Position numbers and translations under genes: made by a program
Assembly (NCBI RefSeq): GCF_035917335.1
Contig: NZ_CP109067.1
Span: 3,471,001 to 3,535,000, forward strand
Origin: Micromonospora sp. NBC_01813
GTDB taxonomy: Bacteria > Actinomycetota > Actinomycetes > Mycobacteriales > Micromonosporaceae
Length of the DNA: 64,000 nucleotides
Direction of reading: 5' to 3'
Part shown: positions 20,889-29,128 of the stretch, piece by piece
Position numbering within the stretch: position 1 is the stretch's first letter
Layout: each line of letters starts with the position of its first letter
The notes under the pieces: generated by a model
What the model was told of the DNA's origin: nothing
The model's database searches: none
What the model saw: only the letters and a program-made list of their open reading frames with translations

Positions 20889-22004
20889 TCACACCGGGTC
20901 GACGAGCAACCGGTAGTGCTCCTGGAAGATCCGGCCGCCCTTGGCCCGCAGCAGCGGGTCGCGCAGGCCCGGCGCCACGTTGCGGGTCCGGTCCCGGTCC
21001 CGGGTCCGGTCCAGCACCCACTGGGTACGCGGCCGGCGGCGGCTTTCGTACCCGGCCAGCCCTTCGGTGACCGTGGCATGGGTACGCAGCGCCTCGGCGA
21101 GGACCAACGCGTCCTCGAAGGCCATCGCCGCTCCCTGGGACAGCGTCGGCGCGGTGGCGTGGGCGGCGTCCCCGACGAGGACCACGTTGCCTCGTGACCA
21201 GTTGCTGAGCTCCACCTCGTCGGTGACCGCCACCTGGACCTTCTCCACCGCGTCGAGCAGTGCCGGCACCGGTCCGCCGTAGCCGCCGAACAGTTCCCGC
21301 AGCCGGACCAGCGGGTCGGCCGGCGGCGCGGCTCCGGCCGGCAGCGGCTCGTCGGCGTAGAGGTAGATCCGGCCGTACCCCATCGGACTGAGCACGATCC
21401 CGGATCGCTGGCCGAGCAGCGCGGTCCAGTCGGTGACCTTCGGGCCGCCGGTGACCACGCTGCGGTACGCGATCTGGCCGACCGGATGCGGAGCGCCACC
21501 GAGGTCGGCGAGCCGGCGGATCGCCGAGCGCCGACCGTCGGCACCGACGACCAGGTCGTACTCCGCGTACGACCCGTCGCCGAAGGCGACCTTGGTGGTC
21601 TCGTCGCCGACTTCCAGATCCCGCACCTCGGTGTTGAACCGCACCTCGCCGCCGGCACCGGTGAGCAGCACCTGGTGCAGGTCGGCGCGGGGCAGGGCCC
21701 GCGATTCACCGACGCCCTGCCAGAGCCGTTCGAGGTCGACCGCGCAGAGTTCGTCACCGGTCGAGTCGAGGAACCGCTGACGTCGGATGACCGCGCCGAG
21801 TGGACGCAGCGGATTGTCCAGACCGAGGTCCCGCAGCGACCGGATCGCGTTGCCGGGGAGAAAGATGCCGGCGCCGGCGACGACCGACGGTGCCAGTTTC
21901 TCCACCACTTCGGGCCGTAGACCAGCCAACCGCAACGCGCGGGCGGTCGCCAATCCGGCGACGCTGGCACCGACGACGAGCACGCGCACGGGTGCTTGAG
22001 CCAT
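20889..22004 (-). CDS. FAD-dependent monooxygenase (PHBH family)
   Basis: Single-component flavoprotein hydroxylase of 371 aa. The FAD Rossmann motif is VLVVGASVAGLATARAL at the N-terminus, the DG motif is VVGADGRRSAIR, and the GD motif is VVLVGDAAHATAPTLSQGAA, in the expected order. The ATG at 22004 has GGAGG 11 nt upstream; an upstream GTG (22034) would add 10 residues. It stands alone: 125 bp from ctaD and 280 bp from kdgK. That second gap holds its promoter; I see no clear operator there. Substrate is unknown; an aromatic or polyketide-like ring is usual. Confidence 0.87.
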   Translation of the reverse strand: MAQAPVRVLVVGASVAGLATARALRLAGLRPEVVEKLAPSVVAGAGIFLPGNAIRSLRDLGLDNPLRPLGAVIRRQRFLDSTGDELCAVDLERLWQGVGESRALPRADLHQVLLTGAGGEVRFNTEVRDLEVGDETTKVAFGDGSYAEYDLVVGADGRRSAIRRLADLGGAPHPVGQIAYRSVVTGGPKVTDWTALLGQRSGIVLSPMGYGRIYLYADEPLPAGAAPPADPLVRLRELFGGYGGPVPALLDAVEKVQVAVTDEVELSNWSRGNVVLVGDAAHATAPTLSQGAAMAFEDALVLAEALRTHATVTEGLAGYESRRRPRTQWVLDRTRDRDRTRNVAPGLRDPLLRAKGGRIFQEHYRLLVDPV

Positions 22005-22284
22005 AGTCCGCGCCGCCTCCGGGGGAATAGACACTCATTGAAGCCAAGAGACTACTGCCGGCAATGCTGCCCGCGGTAGGCCCATCCCGCCCTGTTTGTT
22101 CCGCGCAGAGCTTGTTGTCGTGGCACCCCGGAAACCCGGACACAGCCCCCTGAGACAGGGCACCAACCCAGAAACCTCAGCTCAGGCGCGAACCGCCAAT
22201 TCGACGCCATAGCCGACACCCCGGGCCATGCTGGCAACATCCACCCGTGGAAATCTTAACCGGTCAACGGTCTCAGCGGGACCC

Positions 22285-23412
22285 TCAGCGGCGCACGCGT
22301 GCGCCGCCGCCGCCGACCAACGCGGCCACCTCGTCGAGACTGGCCATCGACGTGTCACCTGCGGTGGTCATCGCCAACGCCCCGTGCGCCGCGCCGTACT
22401 CCACGGCCACCGCCAGGTCACCCTTCTCCAACAGGCCGTAGACCAGCCCGGAGGCGAAGCTGTCGCCACCGCCGACCCGGTCCATGATCTCCAGCCCGGC
22501 CCGATGGGTGGCCTCGACGAAGCCGGTCGGCGCCGACCAGGCGATCGCACCCCAGTCGTTGCGCGTCGCCGATCGCACCGTCCGCAGCGTCGTCGCCACC
22601 ACCTTGAAGTTCGGGTACGCCGCAGTCGTCTCGGTGATCATCCGCTGGAAGTTCGCCACCTCCAGCTCGGCGAGGCTGGCGTCGGTGTCCGGCACCTCGA
22701 AGCCGAGACTGGCGGTGAAGTCCTCCTCGTTGCCGATCATCACGTCGACGTAGCCGGCCAGCCGCCGGTTGACCTCCTGCGCCCGGGACTGGCCACCGAT
22801 GGCCTTCCACAGGCTCGGCCGGTAGTTCAGGTCGTACGAGATGATCGTGCCGTGCCGGCGCGCGGCGGACATCGCCGCCTCGATGGTGTCCGGGGTGGTC
22901 TGCGACAGCGCCGCGTAGATACCGCCGGTGTGCAGCCAGCGCACGCCGAGGGTGCCGAACAGGTGCTCCCAGTCGACGTCGTCGGGTCGCAGCTGGCTGG
23001 CGGCGGTGTGGCCACGATCGGAGGTGCCGACCGCGCCGCGCACCCCGAAACCGCGCTCGGTGAAGTTCAGTCCGTTGCGGACGCTGCGTCCGAGTCCGTC
23101 GTAGGGGATCCACCGCACGTACGAGGTGTCGACCCCGCCCTGCAGGACCAGGTCCTCCAGCAGCCGCCCGACCTCGTTGTCGGCGAACGCGGTGACCACC
23201 GCGGTCCGCAGGCCGAAGCAGCGCCGCAGGCCACGTGCGACGTTGTACTCACCGCCGCCCTCCCAGACCCGGAAGCTACGGGCGGTGCGGACCCGCCCCT
23301 CCCCCGGGTCGAGCCGCAACATGATCTCGCCGAGCGACACCAGGTCGTAGCGGCATTCCTCGGCGGGGCGGGGGTGCAGCGGACTCCCACCGGCGGCGGA
23401 CTGTCCGGACAT
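22285..23412 (-). CDS. kdgK: PfkB-family 2-keto-3-deoxygluconate kinase
   Basis: Phosphorylates 2-keto-3-deoxygluconate to KDPG. The family hallmarks are DLVSLGEIMLRLDPGEGRV at the N-terminus, EGGGEYNVARGL (sugar site), and the catalytic DRVGGGDSFASGLVYG near the C-terminus. The ATG at 23412 has GAGGAG 7 nt upstream; an ATG 15 nt further upstream lacks this. The neighbour eda, 34 bp upstream in the operon, makes the assignment to KDG rather than fructose or ribose firm. Together they carry hexuronate or gluconate-derived KDG to pyruvate and glyceraldehyde-3-phosphate. Confidence 0.88.
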   Translation of the reverse strand: MSGQSAAGGSPLHPRPAEECRYDLVSLGEIMLRLDPGEGRVRTARSFRVWEGGGEYNVARGLRRCFGLRTAVVTAFADNEVGRLLEDLVLQGGVDTSYVRWIPYDGLGRSVRNGLNFTERGFGVRGAVGTSDRGHTAASQLRPDDVDWEHLFGTLGVRWLHTGGIYAALSQTTPDTIEAAMSAARRHGTIISYDLNYRPSLWKAIGGQSRAQEVNRRLAGYVDVMIGNEEDFTASLGFEVPDTDASLAELEVANFQRMITETTAAYPNFKVVATTLRTVRSATRNDWGAIAWSAPTGFVEATHRAGLEIMDRVGGGDSFASGLVYGLLEKGDLAVAVEYGAAHGALAMTTAGDTSMASLDEVAALVGGGGARVRR

Positions 23413-23446
23413 GTCGTGACTCCTCATCGGGGGCAGTGCGCGTCGG

Positions 23447-24109
23447 TCACGGCTGGGCAGCGGACCGGGCGGCGTCGACGGCGGCCGCGGTCAGCCGGGT
23501 CACCTCGGCCCAGTCACCCGCATCGAGCAGCCGGGGAGCGACCATCCAGGTGCCGCCGACGGCGAGGACCGCCGGGTGGGCGAGATAACCGGCCAGGTTC
23601 GCGGTGGTGACGCCACCGGTGGGGATGAACCGGACCGACCGGAACGGCGCGGCGAGCGCGGCGACCATGCCGATCCCGCCGAGCTGCTCGGCGGGGAAGA
23701 ACTTCACCGTGTCGAGGCCCGCGTCGAGGGCCAACTGGATCTCGGTCGCGCTGGACACGCCGGGGAAGACCGGCACGCCCAGCTGCTGGCAACGACGTAC
23801 CACGGCGGGTCCGAAGCCGGGGCTGACCACGAACCGGGCCCCGGCCTCGACCGCCCGGTCGACCTGCTCGACGGTCAGCACCGTGCCGGCTCCGACCAGC
23901 AGTTGCGGGCGGGTCGCCATCGCCGCGATGGCGTCGGCCGCCGCCGTGGTCCGGAAGGTCACTTCAGCGGTACGCAGCCCGCCGGCGAGCAGGGCGTCGG
24001 CCAGCGGCTGCGCGCCGGCCGGGTCGGCCAGCACGACGACCGGGAGGATCCGGGCGGCACCGATCACGGAAACGACGTCCGCGTCGGCCACCGGCTGATC
24101 GACAGACAT
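23447..24109 (-). CDS. eda: 2-keto-3-deoxy-6-phosphogluconate (KDPG) aldolase
   Basis: Class I aldolase of the Entner-Doudoroff and hexuronate pathways, 220 aa. The Schiff-base lysine K136 is in LDTVKFFPAEQLGG, the catalytic Glu49 is in TAEVTFRT, and the phosphate-binding FIPTGGVTTANLAGYL follows. AGTVLTVEQVDRAVEAGA is also typical. I start it at the ATG at 24109; the much longer ORF upstream reads through the divergent regulator on the other strand and is a shadow. Divergent from the IclR gene, with a palindromic operator between. Confidence 0.93.
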   Translation of the reverse strand: MSVDQPVADADVVSVIGAARILPVVVLADPAGAQPLADALLAGGLRTAEVTFRTTAAADAIAAMATRPQLLVGAGTVLTVEQVDRAVEAGARFVVSPGFGPAVVRRCQQLGVPVFPGVSSATEIQLALDAGLDTVKFFPAEQLGGIGMVAALAAPFRSVRFIPTGGVTTANLAGYLAHPAVLAVGGTWMVAPRLLDAGDWAEVTRLTAAAVDAARSAAQP

Positions 24110-24130
24110 GCGTTCACTGTCTTGAACATC

Positions 24131-24146
24131 GGTCACGTATGTGACC
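24131..24146. promoter_or_regulatory. Palindromic operator between eda and the IclR gene
   Basis: A 16-nt dyad with perfect 6-bp arms, GGTCAC and GTGACC, around GTAT. It sits 21 bp upstream of the eda start and 56 bp upstream of the IclR start, in a 93-bp divergent promoter region. IclR-family proteins bind short palindromes in such places, so this is the likely site by which the neighbouring regulator controls itself and the eda-kdgK operon. Confidence 0.6.
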
Positions 24147-24202
24147 ATACTCAAGGCATCGATACTGTCAACCCGACCGACGACGTGGCTAGAGTGACGC
24201 CC

Positions 24203-24976
24203 ATGGCGGTGCACGACGGGTTCCAGCCGGTGAAGTCCGCCGGTCGGACGCTGGAGGTGCTGGAAGCCCTGGCCGCCGCACCCGAGCGGCAGTCCCTGGG
24301 CGACCTGGCGCGGCTGCTGGAGATCCCGAAGAGCAGCCTGCACGGGATCCTGCGCACGATGACGCAGCGCGGCTGGGTGGAGACCGATCCCACCGGCACC
24401 CGGTTCGGACTCGGGGTACGCGCGCTGCAGGTCGGTGCCGCCTACCTGACCGCCGACAACGCCGTCAGCCTGCTCGACGCCGTACTCGACGGGTTGGCCA
24501 GGCAGTTCGGCGAGACCGTCCACCTCGGCCGGCTGGACGGTCCGCACGTCGTCTACCTGGCGAAACGCGAGTCGGTGCACCCGCTGCGGCTGTACAGCGC
24601 GATCGGCCGGCAGCTGCCGGCCCACGCGACCGCGTTGGGCAAGGCGCTGCTCGCCGAGCACCCCGACGACACCGTCGAGCGGGTGCTGACCTGGCCGCTG
24701 CGCCGGATGACCCGGCACACGATCGACGATCCGGACGCCCTGCGCGCCGCGCTGGCCGAGATCCGCGAACGCGGCTACGCCGTCGACCGCGAGGAGAACA
24801 CCGAGGGGATCGTCTGCGTCGCGATGGCGATGCCGCTGCGCCGCCCGGCGACCGACGCGATCAGCCTGTCCATCCCCACGGCCAGGGTCGACGCGGCGGT
24901 CGAAGCCCGGATCGTCGAGGCGCTGCGGAACGCGGCCGGGCAGATCCGATCCGCCGGCGCGCTGATCAACTCCTGA
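24203..24976 (+). CDS. IclR-family transcriptional regulator (KdgR-like)
   Basis: DNA-binding repressor or activator, 257 aa. The N-terminal winged helix-turn-helix is at about residues 10-70 (SLGDLARLLEIPKSSLHGIL), and the C-terminal effector domain has GLGVRALQVGAAYL, RQLPAHATALGKALLAE and REENTEGIVCVAMAM, all typical of IclR proteins. It is divergent from eda-kdgK, so it probably senses KDG, KDPG or a related acid. The ATG at 24203 is preferred; a GTG 9 nt upstream is possible. Confidence 0.9.
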   Translation: MAVHDGFQPVKSAGRTLEVLEALAAAPERQSLGDLARLLEIPKSSLHGILRTMTQRGWVETDPTGTRFGLGVRALQVGAAYLTADNAVSLLDAVLDGLARQFGETVHLGRLDGPHVVYLAKRESVHPLRLYSAIGRQLPAHATALGKALLAEHPDDTVERVLTWPLRRMTRHTIDDPDALRAALAEIRERGYAVDREENTEGIVCVAMAMPLRRPATDAISLSIPTARVDAAVEARIVEALRNAAGQIRSAGALINS

Positions 24977-25062
24977 TTCACCGTCCGGCTCCCGATCCGC
25001 GGTCGGTGCCCGCTCGCCCGTCGCCGACTCTTCTCAGACAGGTTGGCATCGACTAGCGTCGA

Positions 25063-25076
25063 TGGGAGCGCTCCCG
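25063..25076. promoter_or_regulatory. CebR-like LacI-family operator upstream of GH12
   Basis: The 14-nt sequence TGGGAGCGCTCCCG is one base off the perfect CebR palindrome (TGGGAGCGCTCCCA), the cellobiose-responsive box of streptomycetes. It lies 50 bp upstream of the cellulase ATG, a repressor position. No cebR is in the window, so the regulator would act from elsewhere. The match is seen; the regulator is inferred. Confidence 0.75.
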
Positions 25077-25125
25077 TGACGTTGATTCCGCACCCATCGT
25101 CTCCCCGGACATCGAAGGAGCACCC

Positions 25126-26286
25126 GTGAGACGTCCGATCCGCGCCAGCTTGGCAGCAGCGTCACTGCTGCTCGCTGGCGGCGTCCTCGCCATCGTCACC
25201 GCCGCGCCCGCCCAGGCCGACACGGTGATCTGCGAGCAGTACGGCACCACCACGATCCAGGGTCGTTACGTGGTGCAGAACAACCGCTGGGGCACGACCG
25301 CCCAGCAATGCATCAACGTGACCAGCACCGGCTTCTCGGTGACCTCCCAGCAGGGCAGCTCGGCGACCAACGGCGCACCGGTGTCGTACCCGTCGGTCTA
25401 CCTGGGCTGCCACTACACCAACTGCTCCCCCGGCACGAACCTGCCGATCCAGGTCAGCCGGATCGGCAGCGCACCGACGAGCATCAACTACACCTACGTC
25501 AGCTCCGGCACCTACAACGCCTCGTACGACATCTGGTTGGACCCCACGCCGCGCACCAACGGGGTCAGCCAGATGGAGATCATGATCTGGTTCCACCGGC
25601 AGGGTTCCATCCAGCCGATCGGCTCGCCGGTCGGCAACGCCACCGTCGCTGGCCGCAGCTGGCAGGTCTGGACCGGCAGCAACGGCGCCAACAACGTCGT
25701 CTCCTACCTCGCCCCGTCGTCGATCACCAGTTGGAGTTTCGACGTCATGGACTTCGTCGCCGACGTCCGCAACCGGGGTCAGATCACCAACTCCTGGTAT
25801 CTGACCAGCGTCCAGGCCGGTTTCGAGCCGTGGAACGGCGGCGCCGGCATCGGAGTGAACTCGTTCTCGGCAGCGGTCAACACCGGAGTCGCGCCACCGA
25901 CCACCGCACCGCCCACCACCGCACCGCCCACCACCGCACCGCCGATCAGCCCGCCACCGCCGGGCACCGGCGCGTGCCGGGTCAGCTACACCCCGAACAC
26001 CTGGAACAACGGCTACACGACCGACGTACGCGTCACCAACACCGGCAGCAGCACCCTGAACGGCTGGACCCTCGCGTACCAACTGCCGGCCGGACAGACG
26101 ATCAGCAGCTCGTGGAACGCCACCGTCTCGCAGAGCGGATCCTCGGTGACCGCACGCAACCTCGGCTGGAACGGCACCCTGGCACCGAACGCCACCGTCT
26201 CCTTCGGCTACCAGGCCACGTACAGCGGGTCGTACTCGTCGCCGACCAGTTTCACGCTCAACGGCACCAGCTGCGGCACCGGCTGA
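25126..26286 (+). CDS. Secreted GH12 endoglucanase with C-terminal CBM2
   Basis: Extracellular cellulase, 386 aa. Signal peptide: MRRPIRASLAAASLLLAGGV to AQADT. Catalytic GH12 domain about 33-258: TVICEQYGTTTIQGRYVVQN, SYPSVYLGCHYTNC, the nucleophile Glu in QMEIMIWFHRQG and the acid/base Glu in QAGFEPWNGG. Then a TTAPPTTAPP linker (about 262-285), and a family 2 carbohydrate-binding module with paired terminal Cys (CRVSYTPNTWNNGYTTDV to LNGTSCGTG). It hydrolyses beta-1,4-glucans and binds cellulose. A CebR-like box lies 50 bp upstream. A strong palindrome follows the stop. Confidence 0.95.
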   Translation: MRRPIRASLAAASLLLAGGVLAIVTAAPAQADTVICEQYGTTTIQGRYVVQNNRWGTTAQQCINVTSTGFSVTSQQGSSATNGAPVSYPSVYLGCHYTNCSPGTNLPIQVSRIGSAPTSINYTYVSSGTYNASYDIWLDPTPRTNGVSQMEIMIWFHRQGSIQPIGSPVGNATVAGRSWQVWTGSNGANNVVSYLAPSSITSWSFDVMDFVADVRNRGQITNSWYLTSVQAGFEPWNGGAGIGVNSFSAAVNTGVAPPTTAPPTTAPPTTAPPISPPPPGTGACRVSYTPNTWNNGYTTDVRVTNTGSSTLNGWTLAYQLPAGQTISSSWNATVSQSGSSVTARNLGWNGTLAPNATVSFGYQATYSGSYSSPTSFTLNGTSCGTG

Positions 26287-26295
26287 CCGCCCCGG

Positions 26296-26335
26296 CGTCT
26301 CCTACCTGGGCCGCGCGCGGCCCAGGTAGGAGACG
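26296..26335. terminator. Bidirectional terminator, 40-nt perfect palindrome
   Basis: The 40 bases form a perfect self-complementary palindrome with two 20-nt arms and no spacer: the left arm begins CGTCTCCTACC and the right arm ends GGTAGGAGACG. It lies 9 bp after the cellulase stop and 18 bp before the aldo/keto reductase stop on the other strand, so it can end both transcripts. There is no T-tract, which is common in actinomycetes. Confidence 0.8.
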
Positions 26336-26353
26336 GCGTCGGTCGGGGGTCGG

Positions 26354-27139
26354 TCAGTCCCGCAGGTCGTCGATGGCGGACATCTCCGCCGCGGTGAGGG
26401 TGAACCCGAAGACGTCCAGGTTGCTGGCGATCCGCTCGGGCGTCACCGACTTGGGAATCACCACGATGCCGTGTTGCAGATGCCACCGCAGCACCACCTG
26501 GGCGGCGCTGACCTGGTGCCGGCGGGCGACCCGGGTCAACACCGGGTCGTCGAGGTTGGTGTTCTTGAACGGGCTGTAGCCCTCGACCACGACGCCCCGT
26601 CGCTGATGCTCGGCCACCGTGCGCTCGTCGTGCATCGCCGGTGCCCACGGCACCTGGTTGACCGCCGGGGTGACCCCGGTCCGCTCAGTCAGCTCGTCGA
26701 TCTGCTCCAGGCTGTGGTTGCTGACCCCGATCGCCCGCGCCGCACCGGCGTCGCGCTGGGCGATGAACTCCCGCCAGGTGGGCACCCCGGCACCGGCCCC
26801 CGGCGGCCAGTGGATCAGCCACAGGTCCACGTAGTCGGTGCCGAGCGCCGCCAGGCTCTCGGCCAGCGTCCGCGCCTCCTGACCGACTCGCTCGGGCGGG
26901 AGCTTGGTGGTGACGAAGATGTCCTGACGAGCAAGCCCGCTGTCCTTGATCGCCGCACCGACCTGCGCTTCGTTGCCGTACATCGTGGCGGTGTCCAGAT
27001 GCCGGTAGCCGGCATCCAGGGCGGCCCGCACCGCCCGGTAGCCCGCCTCGCCGGTCGCCTGCCAGGTGCCGAAGCCGAGCATCGGCATCTCCACGCCCGG
27101 TACGAGAGTCACCGCGGACCGCTCACCATCTGCTGCCAT
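26354..27139 (-). CDS. Aldo/keto reductase
   Basis: NADPH-dependent carbonyl reductase with a TIM-barrel fold, about 261 aa. Family signatures: LGFGTWQATGEAGYRAV, DTATMYGNEAQVG (catalytic Asp and Tyr), TTKLPPERVG (catalytic Lys), WLIHWPPG (catalytic His), and the cofactor segment VVIPKSVTPERIASNLD. ATG at 27139 preferred (AGGTGA 5 nt upstream); an in-frame GTG 9 nt further upstream also exists. It converges on the GH12 gene and is divergent from the GH63-like gene. The substrate is not evident. Confidence 0.92.
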   Translation of the reverse strand: MAADGERSAVTLVPGVEMPMLGFGTWQATGEAGYRAVRAALDAGYRHLDTATMYGNEAQVGAAIKDSGLARQDIFVTTKLPPERVGQEARTLAESLAALGTDYVDLWLIHWPPGAGAGVPTWREFIAQRDAGAARAIGVSNHSLEQIDELTERTGVTPAVNQVPWAPAMHDERTVAEHQRRGVVVEGYSPFKNTNLDDPVLTRVARRHQVSAAQVVLRWHLQHGIVVIPKSVTPERIASNLDVFGFTLTAAEMSAIDDLRD

Positions 27140-27333
27140 GACCGTCACCTACCCGCACCGACCTGCCCATATGCATTGACCGGACGACTCATCGTCCGCT
27201 AGCCGACAGACCCTACCGCCGCTGGCGGCGACAGCCCATGATGTTCACCGCGCGTACATTCGTCGTTACCGCCACCTCCGGTGCGGTCCGACCTTGTCAG
27301 CGCGTACGGGCCGGACATGGACAGGACGGAATC

Positions 27334-28779
27334 ATGGGCAACATCGGCACCACCCCGGCGGCGGCACCAACCGCCACAGGGACCACGACGACCACGGCCG
27401 CGCCAGTCGATTCGCTCGATTCGGGTAATCCGGTTGAGTTCTCCGAACGGACGTCGCACGACGTCTGGCACCTCGCCCGGGCGGTGCTCGACGCCAACTG
27501 GTCGCGCACCTACACCGTGCCGTCACGTTCGCTCTATCCGCACCAGTGGAGTTGGGACGCCGCCTTCATCAGCGTCGGGCTGGCCAGGGTCGATCCCGAC
27601 CGGGCGTGGCAGGATCTGCGTAGCCTCTTCCAGGCACAGTGGCCGGACGGTCGCGTACCGCACATCGTCTTCGATCCCGACGTGGCCGATCGGGACTACT
27701 TCCCCGGCCCGGACTTCTGGCAGGTGCCGCTGCGCCGACCCGGCCACCCCGACGGTACGGGGATCGTCCAGCCGCCCGCGCACGCACTCGCGGTCTGGGA
27801 GGTCTACCGCCGGGCGCCGGACGAGCGCGCGCAGGCCGAGCTCCGCTGGTTCTACCCGCGGCTGGTCGCGGCCCAGGACTATCTGCTGGGCAGCCGCGAC
27901 GTCGGCGGCGGCGGGCTGGCGGCCATCGTGCACCCGTGGGAGTCCGGGCTGGACAACAGCCCGGCCTGGGACGCGGCACTGGCGGCGGTCCCCGCCGATC
28001 TGCGGGTGCTCGCCGGGCGCCAGCGGCACGACAACCGGGTGGCGGCCGCGGCCCACCGGCCGACCGACGAGGACTACGCCCGGTTCGTCGCGCTGGCGCT
28101 GGCGTACCGCGACGGCGGCTACCGCGACGACGCGCTCGCCGAACGGCACGACTTCGTCGTCGAGTGTCCAGGGTTCAACGCGCTGCTGGGCGCCGCCGAA
28201 CACGCCCTCGCCGACATCGCCGCCGTCGTCGGCGCCGACCCGGCGGTCCATCTGTCGCGGGCCCGGCGGATCGCTCGGGCGATCGACGCCCGGCTGTGGA
28301 ACCCGGACACCGGCATGTACCACACACGTGACGTCCGCACCGGCCGGCTCAGCCCGGCCCGGTGCGTGAACGGGCTGCTGCCGCTGATCCTGCCGGACCT
28401 GCCCGGGCAGCGGGTGGCGGCGCTCGTCGAATCGACCACCTCGGCCCGATTCGGGATCTCGGCGACCATGCCGGTGGCGAGCTACGACCGGACCGCCGCC
28501 GACTTCGATCCGGTCCGGTACTGGCGGGGACCGGTCTGGATCAACATCAACTGGTTGCTGTGGCGAGGGCTGCGAGAGCACGGTCGGACCGCCCAGGCAA
28601 ACACTCTGCGTACCGCGATACTCGAACTTGTCCGCAAATCCGGTTACTACGAGTATTTCCATCCGGTCAGCGGCGACGGAGTGGGCTCGGCGGCATTCAG
28701 TTGGACCGCAGCGCTGGTCCTGGATTTGCTCGCCGCCGAGGACGACGATCCGATGCCCGGCGGCACCTCGACGACGTGA
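27334..28779 (+). CDS. GH63-like glycosidase (glucosylglycerate hydrolase-type)
   Basis: A 481-residue cytoplasmic (alpha/alpha)6-barrel glycosidase of the MGH1/GgH type, with no signal peptide. The barrel carries QWSWDAAFISVGLAR, PHIVFDP, the family segment HPWESGLDNSPAWD (catalytic Asp region) and the C-terminal ESGYYEYFHP-like KSGYYEYFHPVSGDGVG (catalytic Glu). PVWININWLLWRGLREHG is also typical. These enzymes release glycerate from glucosyl- or mannosylglycerate, a compatible solute made under nitrogen limitation; the assignment is by resemblance. A Thr/Ala-rich head (residues 5-25) precedes the domain. The gene stands alone. Confidence 0.72.
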   Translation: MGNIGTTPAAAPTATGTTTTTAAPVDSLDSGNPVEFSERTSHDVWHLARAVLDANWSRTYTVPSRSLYPHQWSWDAAFISVGLARVDPDRAWQDLRSLFQAQWPDGRVPHIVFDPDVADRDYFPGPDFWQVPLRRPGHPDGTGIVQPPAHALAVWEVYRRAPDERAQAELRWFYPRLVAAQDYLLGSRDVGGGGLAAIVHPWESGLDNSPAWDAALAAVPADLRVLAGRQRHDNRVAAAAHRPTDEDYARFVALALAYRDGGYRDDALAERHDFVVECPGFNALLGAAEHALADIAAVVGADPAVHLSRARRIARAIDARLWNPDTGMYHTRDVRTGRLSPARCVNGLLPLILPDLPGQRVAALVESTTSARFGISATMPVASYDRTAADFDPVRYWRGPVWININWLLWRGLREHGRTAQANTLRTAILELVRKSGYYEYFHPVSGDGVGSAAFSWTAALVLDLLAAEDDDPMPGGTSTT

Positions 28780-29128
28780 CCGTTACCCGATGGTAGCCAG
28801 AGAGGTGTCGACCAGCGCCGATCCGACACTCCGGCCGATACCAATACCCATTCGGCTGACCAACCGCAGATGCCGTTGATTCCGATATAGCGCCCAATTC
28901 ACCCAGAAAGCACTCACGGTTCGGGCAAATACAACTCAGGGTAGTTGCCTGACTGCATAACGTTCAACCCCGCCGTACGGGGAGCTACTGAGAACCTCAC
29001 GGATGGTTCCCGCTCGGCGAAACGCCATCTATCTTTCCGTGCCGGCGGGCACCACGCCGGCGCGATAGTGACAACGCACCGATCAGACTGCCCACCGCAA
29101 TTCGATGCGACCGCCAGGGGGGTGGGCG
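28780..29128. other. 349-bp intergenic region upstream of the conservon sensor
   Basis: No gene seen. It is less GC-rich than its flanks. It contains a short hairpin around 28935-28952 (CAACT/AGTTG inside GGCAA/TTGCC), too weak to call a terminator. It must hold the promoter of the gene at 29129. I could not identify clear -35/-10 boxes. Confidence 0.3.

Noticed and set aside
18919-20916. Long plus-strand ORF of 665 aa opposite ctaD
   Set aside because: The minus strand encodes an unmistakable ctaD here; the plus frame is charged low-complexity sequence.
25900-25960. Repeated DNA motif in the GH12 gene
   Set aside because: It is the coding sequence of the TTAPP linker, as are similar stretches in the GH18 and GH16 genes.
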